A stretch of 64,000 bases of DNA. It comes from Catalimonadaceae bacterium JC749 (lineage in GTDB: Bacteria; Bacteroidota; Bacteroidia; Cytophagales; Cyclobacteriaceae). Position 1 is the stretch's first letter, and each line of letters begins with the position of its first letter. Location: assembly GCA_021730635.1 (NCBI GenBank), contig JAJNNC010000002.1, positions 496,001 to 560,000 of the forward strand. Reading direction: 5' to 3'. The translations under genes were made by a program, and so were the position numbers. Below, one piece after another: positions 55,680 through 64,000 of the stretch. The notes under the pieces are model-generated. The model made no database searches, was not told the DNA's origin, and saw only the letters and a program-made list of their open reading frames with translations.

Positions 55680-56358
55680 ATGACGAAGGAAACAATAACC
55701 AAACCCAATATTGCCATTATTGGTTTAGGCAACATCGGTCAGGAATTAGCAACTAATCTTATAAGAGGTGGCCGTTCCATCCTCCTATCTGATAGAAATC
55801 TGCAAAAAGCACATGATTTTTCTGAAAAGCTGGGAAGCTCAGCCAGCCCTATGGAAATAGCTGCCGCTATGAAAGCAGCAGATATCATCATCATGGCGGT
55901 CTGTTTTGAGGCAATAAAAGCGTTGATGCATCAATATGCGTTAGCATTACAGAAAAAAATCATCATGACCCTTCCAGCCCCATCACACCGGATGGCAAAG
56001 GAGATTTTAAGAAAACCATTGATGAAAAGGCATCTGCAGGTCAGTTACTGGCGGCATTGTTGCCGAAGGATGCAAAACTTGTAAAAGCTTTAGGAACATT
56101 AGGGGCAGCCTCATTAGTATTTGCTTCTCATCAAAAACCTGAACCTGCCGTTCATTTTTATGCTACAGATGAGACGGATATACAGGAAGAAATAGAAGTA
56201 CTGATCCGAGAGACCGGTTTTGACCCCTTACACATTGGCGGTATTGACCAATCCATTCGCATAGAAGTTTTGGAGACCTACATGAATTTGGAGGACTAGG
56301 TGGACCTATTACTTTGACTGAAGCAGTAAAAAAGGTCTATTCTGCTAATGAAGGATAA
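55680..56358 (+). pseudogene. NADPH:F420 reductase-like protein, two frameshifts
   Basis: The N terminus is a Rossmann start (NIAIIGLGNIGQELATNLIRGG) of the NADP oxidoreductase, coenzyme F420-dependent group (COG2085). Near 55965 one base is missing (AT-GAC for ATTGAC) and the protein continues in the next frame as DPSSPITPDGKGDFKKTI and KLVKALGTLGAASLV. Near 56270 another T is missing (GTTT-GGA) and it continues as GDLHEFGGLGGPITLTEAV to a stop at 56356. Three frames joined give a full-length protein of about 225 residues, so decay is recent or the indels are sequencing errors. It lies between a dead and a living AraC gene. Confidence 0.85.
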
Positions 56359-56446
56359 TTATGTATACCCCTTGTGTAAGACAATGGTAAGTTTCTAGAG
56401 AAACTACTTAATGTCAAACCTGTTTGAAATCTGTAAATTTAAGAGG

Positions 56447-57346
56447 ATGGATAAACCTGAAAACTTAGAAGCATTTTATAAAAGAAAATTTGATTGGATG
56501 CCTGATAACCTCCGTAAAGAAATCGGGCACTTCAATGTTTTTAGATTAAAGCCTCAAGTGACTGACAGGGCTAGGCCAGCCCCTTATGTACGGAGAGATT
56601 ATTATAAAATTACCTATGTGAAAGGCAGTAGTAAAATACACTATGCCGATAAAGTGATTGAAATACAAAAACAGTCTTTGGTATTTTCTAATCCACTAAT
56701 ACCCTATAAATGGGAACATACCGAAAGTATGCGAAGTGGTTATTTTTGTATATTTAATCAGCAGTTTTTCCATCAATTTGGGGACCTTAATCAATATGAG
56801 GTGTTTCAGCCTAAAGGCACCCATGTGTTTGGGCTGACCGATGAACAGGTAAGCCAAGTAACAGGCTTGTATGAACGTATGTTTGAAGAAATTGAGTCTG
56901 ACTACATCCACAAATATGACGTTTTGCGAACTATTGTATTTGAACTGCTTCATCTCGCCATGAAAATAAAGCCCATTACCAAATTTGATAAGCAGCAAAT
57001 CAATGCTACCCAGCGAATTTCCTCCTTATTTTTGGAGCTTTTGGAACGTCAATTTCCTATTGATGGGAACCACCATAGAATTAACCTTCGCTCTGCCTCT
57101 GATTTTGCCGGTCAGTTAAATGTTCATGTCAACCACTTGAACAGAGCCTTGAAAGTAACTACACAGAAAACCACTTCTCAACTCATTGCTGAGCGTATTT
57201 TACAAGAGTCAAAGATTCTCTTAAAGCACAGTGCCTGGAGTGTGTCTGAGATTGCATATGCATTGGGTTTTTCGGAATCCACCCATTTCAATAACTTCTT
57301 TAAGAAAAGGACTCAGCTCAGCCCTTCACAATTTAGAAATGCTTGA
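56447..57346 (+). CDS. AraC family transcriptional regulator
   Basis: A 299-residue regulator. ATG 56447 (MDKPENLEAFYKRKFDWMPD) matches the start of the dead paralog at 54416; an upstream ATG at 56411 would add 12 residues. Residues about 1-180 form an AraC ligand-binding cupin-like domain (RRDYYKITYVKGSSKIHYAD, PYKWEHTESMRSGYFCIFNQ). The last 100 residues hold two helix-turn-helix motifs, the second VSEIAYALGFSESTHFNNFFKKRTQLSPSQFRNA. It probably controls a nearby metabolic gene such as the aldo/keto reductases (inference). Confidence 0.92.
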   Translation: MDKPENLEAFYKRKFDWMPDNLRKEIGHFNVFRLKPQVTDRARPAPYVRRDYYKITYVKGSSKIHYADKVIEIQKQSLVFSNPLIPYKWEHTESMRSGYFCIFNQQFFHQFGDLNQYEVFQPKGTHVFGLTDEQVSQVTGLYERMFEEIESDYIHKYDVLRTIVFELLHLAMKIKPITKFDKQQINATQRISSLFLELLERQFPIDGNHHRINLRSASDFAGQLNVHVNHLNRALKVTTQKTTSQLIAERILQESKILLKHSAWSVSEIAYALGFSESTHFNNFFKKRTQLSPSQFRNA

Positions 57347-57515
57347 ATTTTGTAAGGTATTGTTTGAATAGTATAAGTAATAAAAAAGAAGTATCTATAG
57401 ATTTAAATTTAATTCTATTGCTCTCATAGGCGTTGATATCAATTCTCAAAGCTTAAAGGTTTTTCAATATTTTTTTCGTTACCTGAGTGCCATTTTTCAA
57501 TATAAAAATACTTAT

Positions 57516-57602
57516 ATGGCTAACATCACTTTTAAAATCAACAATAAGGAACACTCGATAGAGGTAGATCCTCAGATGCCGCTGCTGTGGGCCATCCGGT
57601 AG
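57516..57602 (+). pseudogene. N-terminal stub of a [2Fe-2S] molybdenum-hydroxylase small subunit
   Basis: A 28-codon frame, MANITFKINNKEHSIEVDP then QMPLLWAIR and TAG. This is the exact start of the IorA/XdhC-type ferredoxin subunit, which continues ...DDLGLTGTKYGCG in intact genes; sequence after the stop is unrelated. No cluster Cys is left. It pairs with the large-subunit fragments elsewhere in the region. Confidence 0.75.
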
Positions 57603-60392
<2,790 letters not shown>

Positions 60393-60406
60393 CCAGAAGG
60401 GTACCT

Positions 60407-60728
60407 ATGATCAACACTTTGCTCCATCTTCTCATGCTTCATGTCTTGGCTATGTCGCTCACCGCACAATCTGCACTGGAAGCAGAAATTCTGAAAGTAT
60501 CGCAGGATAAATTGACATGGAAAAATACAGGGCAGTATGACAGATTAGCTGAGCTGTTCGATGATGCGTTGGTATTAATTCACATCACAGGCCAGGTAAC
60601 AACCAAGGCTGATTGGATGACTCAACGCAGGACAGGACGGTTTGTGAATGTTTTGAGCAAAAAGAAGCCTCAATAATGGCGATACAGCCATGTTGGTTGG
60701 AAAAGCAACGTTTACCGTTATGGAGTAA
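60407..60728 (+). pseudogene. Exported DUF4440/SnoaL-like protein, frameshifted
   Basis: The first frame (60407-60676) gives a signal peptide (NTLLHLLMLHVLAMSLTAQS) and the start of an NTF2-like domain (VSQDKLTWKNTGQYDRLAEL, DDALVLIHITGQVTTKADWM). It then stops at 60674. In another frame the family continues as NNGDTAMLVGKATFTVME, with a stop at 60726, so at least one indel lies near 60650-60675. It starts 14 nt after the second reductase and was probably in that operon. Confidence 0.72.
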
Positions 60729-60913
60729 ATGTTTATTACCTGTTTAGATGGTTCAATTGAAAAGCAATTATTAAGTGTTTAAAAAGAGTTAATTTTTTAT
60801 TGAACTCGTACCCATACCACCAAAGCAGTCGCTGACATGTTTTAGCAAAAGATAAATGGTAAGTCGGTTAGAAAATATCCAATGGTACTCAGATACTCTT
60901 AATACGAATCATC

Positions 60914-61939
60914 ATGTTTATCAGACGAAATCTTAGCCTTAGACATTTATCAGCCTGGCTGCTAAAACATGTACTTTGGCTGATCGCGTTCAATGCTATT
61001 ATCGCCATTATTTATGCTCACGAAATCATCCATATATCTGTTCCCTGGCTTCCGGTCTCGGTGATCGGTACTGCCGTGGCCTTTTTTGTTGGTTTTAAAA
61101 ACAACCAGGCCTATGACAGATTGTGGGAGGCCAGAAAAATATGGGGAGGCATCGTCAATGATAGCCGTACCTGGGGGATGATGGTGACCAGCTTTATACG
61201 CCCTATGGGCAATGGAAGCTCAGAAATGGTATCATCTATCCAAAAACGGCTAATTTATCGGCATATCGCCTGGTTATACGCCCATCGCAGGCAGCTCTTG
61301 GAGCCCATGAGTTGGGAACAAGTCGGAGAGAATAATCGTGAGGGTAAAAGAGCAAAAGGATTCGATCAAAAATTTGGGCTGGGGGTGCAAACCAGCGATG
61401 TATTTATTGATGATTTAGATCAATACCTTGATAAGGAAGAACTTGACAGAATGAAGACCTACAAAAATATGGCGACGCAACTGGTCAATATTCAGTCGCA
61501 GGAATTAGTAGCCTTGTATGAGCAAGGGTATTTTAATGATTTTCGCCATATGCAGATGGAAGCTGTTTTACGTACCTTTTATGAATTACAGGGCCGGAAT
61601 GAGCGGATCAAGAAATTTCCCTTCCCCAGAGATTATTCCAGTATAAGCAAGTTGATGGTGCTGGGGTTCATTATCTTGGTACCCTTTAGTCTCACCCCGG
61701 AATTGATGAAGCTGGGGCATTGGGCCTTTTGGCTAAGCATTCCCATCGGGACTCTGATTGGATTGGTGTACATCATCATGGAAGAAATTGGAGACTACAA
61801 CGAAAACCCCTATATGGGAACCCCCAATTCGCTGCCCATGCTCTCCCTGTGCCGTACCATAGAAAATGACTTGAGAGAAATGTTGGGTGAGAAAAATGTG
61901 CCACCGGCTGTCGAAGCGATTGGTGGAGTATTGATGTAA
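60914..61939 (+). CDS. Bestrophin family ion channel (UPF0187)
   Basis: A 341-residue membrane protein. Two N-terminal membrane segments (about 20-45 and 48-65) are followed by FKNNQAYDRLWEARKIWGGIVNDSRTW, the defining bestrophin block. A second pair of membrane segments lies at about 245-295, then DYNENPYMGTPNSLPMLSLCRTIENDL, another signature. Bacterial relatives form pentameric cation-selective channels. It looks intact although it lies in decayed surroundings. Confidence 0.92.
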   Translation: MFIRRNLSLRHLSAWLLKHVLWLIAFNAIIAIIYAHEIIHISVPWLPVSVIGTAVAFFVGFKNNQAYDRLWEARKIWGGIVNDSRTWGMMVTSFIRPMGNGSSEMVSSIQKRLIYRHIAWLYAHRRQLLEPMSWEQVGENNREGKRAKGFDQKFGLGVQTSDVFIDDLDQYLDKEELDRMKTYKNMATQLVNIQSQELVALYEQGYFNDFRHMQMEAVLRTFYELQGRNERIKKFPFPRDYSSISKLMVLGFIILVPFSLTPELMKLGHWAFWLSIPIGTLIGLVYIIMEEIGDYNENPYMGTPNSLPMLSLCRTIENDLREMLGEKNVPPAVEAIGGVLM

Positions 61940-62079
61940 AGAGTTGTAGGCAGAACATGCCATGGTTTTAGGAAAACAGAGGTTTATTCCAAAATGAGGT
62001 ATGGCAAGCAATAAAACGATCGACTCCCAGTAAAATCCGCCGCACAGTACTTATTAAAACTAAGAATAGGAAACCAATT

Positions 62080-62490
62080 TCAGAATCGTTTAGCAGCTAC
62101 TCGCAATGGCTCTACCTCTTTACTCATATCAAGCGTATAGCTGCCAAAGCGGTTAATATGTTCCCGCCGATAGGGTGAGAGCAGCGGTAGTACTTCTTCA
62201 TTGACTTCCTGGCTTTCCTCCAACAGCTCCTGCAGTACCCGCGTCATCTCATCCACATTGTAATTGTAAAGGGTTAGCAGGTTCGCTACCAAATGGTTAT
62301 AATTAATGATCTTCCGCTGTTCGTGACGCAGGTTTTCGGCAATGGTGCCTTGGTTGCCAAAGGCGATCCACTTAGTAAACTCATGAAACTCATCACTTTT
62401 GGTAGTGGCAGCTTGAATAGTTTTGCCCAAATTGGCTTCATGGAAGTAGTTGAGTAGAAAAGTTGTGCGAACGACACGGACCTTGCTCCC
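62080..62490 (-). pseudogene. Tn3-family transposase, C-terminal remnant
   Basis: About 135 codons. RTTFLLNYFHEANLGKTIQA, then DEFHEFTKWIAFGNQGTIAE, EQRKIINYNHLVANLLTLYN and LSPYRREHINRFGSYTLDM match the C-terminal end of TnpA of Tn3-type elements, including the AEN...QRKIIKYNH region. Most of the protein, including two catalytic residues, is missing. The frame extends 14 codons upstream into unrelated DNA joined to the resolvase remnant. Confidence 0.8.
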
Positions 62491-62594
62491 GGAATGTGAA
62501 GTACAGCTTGTTTTTGCGGCTATAGGTCCCAACTGGCGTGAAATCGTAGAAGGGGCGATCCTACCCGCTTGGATGGAAAAATTACACGTAGAAG

Positions 62595-62996
62595 TCCGCG
62601 GGCCCGGGCGGTGGTCAGACCGGCCTCAGTGCGTTCTTGGATAATGTCTCGCTTAAAATTGGCTAAAGAAGCAAAAATGTAAAAAACCAGTCGCCCTTGC
62701 GAAGTGGTCATATCGACCGGATCGCTCAGGCGCTTTAGCCTCACACCACGATTCATAAGTTGGCTTACCAGCTCGACGTGATGTTTTAACGAACGACCTA
62801 ATCGGTCGAGCTTCCAAATGACAATCGTATCTCCTTCTCGCATCTTGTCTAACAGGCTGTCTAGTTCTTTTCGTTTGGTCGTTGACCCACTGATTCTCTC
62901 CTGATAGATTTTTTGACACCCTTCTTTCTTCAGCGCATCAATTTGCAGGTGCAAGTGTTGGTCGGCGGTGCTAACCCGGGCGTATTCAATTTTTAT
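62595..62996 (-). pseudogene. Serine resolvase/recombinase, start lost and C-terminally truncated
   Basis: On the minus strand KIEYARVSTADQHLHLQIDA has the catalytic Ser in ARVST, followed by QERISGSTTKRKELDSLL, KLDRLGRSLKHHVELVSQLM and GRLVFYIFASLANFKRDII, the resolvase catalytic domain and E helix. The codon at the expected start (62994-62996) is ATA, right after a TGA, so the Met appears mutated. After TTARARG near 62595 the helix-turn-helix domain is missing and the frame runs on in unrelated sequence to 62520. The two Tn3 remnants point to a decayed Tn3-like element. Confidence 0.78.
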
Positions 62997-63133
62997 TCAC
63001 CAAAGTTGAAGAGAGCTAACAAGAAACAGTAAAATGAACGTTGATTTTGTTAACCAGTTAGATTAACTAATTCATGCAGCCTTAGAGTAGCCAAAGTTAT
63101 GCTTAACGAAGTAAAAAATAACGAGGGTATAAG

Positions 63134-64000
63134 TTAACCCGTACGACTTATATCAAACGCATTCTGATCCTGATTTGCAATAGCAAATGGCTGGTGGTAG
63201 TACCGCTGGCCCGTTGCTTTGTACAAAGCGTTAGCCAATGCGCCAACAGCAGGGGGTAATCCAGGTTCTCCTAAACCAGTCGGAGAGATATCGTTTTCTA
63301 CAAAAAATACCTCAATCTCTTCGGGAGACTGATTATGTCGAACTAACTGATACGTATTGAAATTTTTATGGGTAGAAACCCCGTTTTCAAATTTCAGTTC
63401 GCTATACATGGCATGGCCTATGCCATCTACCACCCCTCCCTGAATGATGTTGATAGCACCCTCTCTGTTCACCACAATGCCACAGTCCACAGCACACCAA
63501 ACTTTTTTCACCACGGGTAGGCCATCTTTCATAACTAAGTCTAAAACCTGAGCTACATAGGAGTTGTGACAGAAATATGCTGCAAAGCCACGATGTACAC
63601 CGGGTACTTCTGCGCCCCAATTGGCTTTTTCTTTAACCAACTTCAATACGCCAGCGTATCGATCTGCCTCATATTCATATTTCTCACCTACCGGATTGTT
63701 TTTTGCTCGATCGAGCAATTCCAATTGCAATTCAATTGTGTCTTTACCGGCTGCCTCAGCCACTTCATCTAAAAAAGCCTGTTGGGCACCGGCCTCAAAA
63801 TGCGACCGGGGAGCCCTCCAAGCACCTGTTGAAATGTTGGTTTCAGATTTTAATTTTGTGGCTGCGTAATGATCCACGGCACCGGCAGGAAAACGATTAG
63901 GGAAAATCGCCCCTTCCCGAAAACCAACTCCTTTGACTGAATAAGCGATTAAGTTATTGTTTTCATCAAGACCTGCCTTGTAAGTGGAACGATATGCCGG
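63134..64000 (-). CDS. Molybdopterin-binding oxidoreductase subunit (IorB/XdhB type), 5' partial
   Basis: The frame is open through the right edge, so the start and first part are outside; about 289 residues are visible. FPNRFPAGAVDHYAATK, then ISTGAWRAPRSHFEAGAQQA, VHRGFAAYFCHNSYVAQVLD, WCAVDCGIVVNREGAINIIQ and GLGEPGLPPAVGALANALYK are C-terminal hallmarks of isoquinoline 1-oxidoreductase beta-like molybdenum hydroxylases. These bind the molybdenum cofactor and oxidise N-heterocycles or aldehydes with a [2Fe-2S] partner. It may be intact. Two fragments at 51.6-52.2 kb belong to the same family. Confidence 0.9.
   Translation of the reverse strand, partial: PAYRSTYKAGLDENNNLIAYSVKGVGFREGAIFPNRFPAGAVDHYAATKLKSETNISTGAWRAPRSHFEAGAQQAFLDEVAEAAGKDTIELQLELLDRAKNNPVGEKYEYEADRYAGVLKLVKEKANWGAEVPGVHRGFAAYFCHNSYVAQVLDLVMKDGLPVVKKVWCAVDCGIVVNREGAINIIQGGVVDGIGHAMYSELKFENGVSTHKNFNTYQLVRHNQSPEEIEVFFVENDISPTGLGEPGLPPAVGALANALYKATGQRYYHQPFAIANQDQNAFDISRTG

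Overview
The window is a chromosomal segment of a Bacteroidota bacterium, most likely of the order Cytophagales. The grounds are Bacteroidota-type -7 boxes (TAnnTTTG), weak or absent Shine-Dalgarno sites, a type IX secretion C-terminal domain, a Na+-NQR operon, a type III glutamine synthetase, a bifunctional HisB, five-repeat DUF349 and Tat-exported oxidoreductases. Species cannot be named from this sequence alone.

Positions 1-48,900 are gene-dense and look like core genome. 1-5.8 kb is the end of an exopolysaccharide/LPS cluster: initiating sugar-phosphate transferase, two GT2 enzymes, a sugar epimerase, a GT4 enzyme and a methyltransferase. 6-9.7 kb holds a secreted esterase with PKD, two PA14 and T9SS domains, then a MarR-YceI pair with matching TGTATATACA palindromes before each gene. 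10.5-12.3 kb holds a very small lipoprotein gene packed against cmk, then ispH. 12.4-17.1 kb is nqrABCDE, closed by a strong terminator and lacking nqrF. 17.2-23.8 kb holds a DUF502 membrane protein, guaA, a TPR/periplasmic-binding protein, hemL and an outer-membrane-type protein. 24-30.3 kb is histidine biosynthesis on the minus strand (hisG-hisD-hisC, then hisB separated by two unrelated genes). It is preceded by an 18-codon leader peptide with four His codons, a good candidate for attenuation control. 30.4-48.7 kb holds aminopeptidase P, glnN, an Arg/Ser-tailed exported protein, DinB and PNPOx-like proteins, a CPA1 antiporter, a large AddA/RecB-like helicase with an apparently dead nuclease site, DUF445, a Tat-exported Gfo/Idh oxidoreductase, TM2, AlgH and DUF349 proteins.

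The region changes at a tRNA-Thr(TGT) at 48.79 kb. From there to the right edge the DNA is gene-poor and full of wreckage: three copies of a 12-mer just after the tRNA, an unusual gene encoding a zinc finger, coiled coil and RecA-like ATPase, a dead IS982-like transposase, scrambled pieces of molybdopterin-binding oxidoreductase (IorB/XdhB type), an intact moaA beside a broken moaE, one dead and one living AraC regulator, a twice-frameshifted F420-reductase-like gene, a 28-codon stub of a [2Fe-2S] subunit, two tandem Tat-signal aldo/keto reductases, a broken DUF4440 gene, a bestrophin, and Tn3 transposase/resolvase remnants. A second, better preserved molybdopterin-binding subunit runs off the right edge. 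The simplest reading is an old integration region at a tRNA gene that once carried one or more molybdenum-hydroxylase loci and is now decaying. I do not see a clear new defence or biosynthetic system. The strongest candidates for something new are the tRNA-adjacent ATPase, the his leader, and the tiny cmk-coupled lipoprotein.
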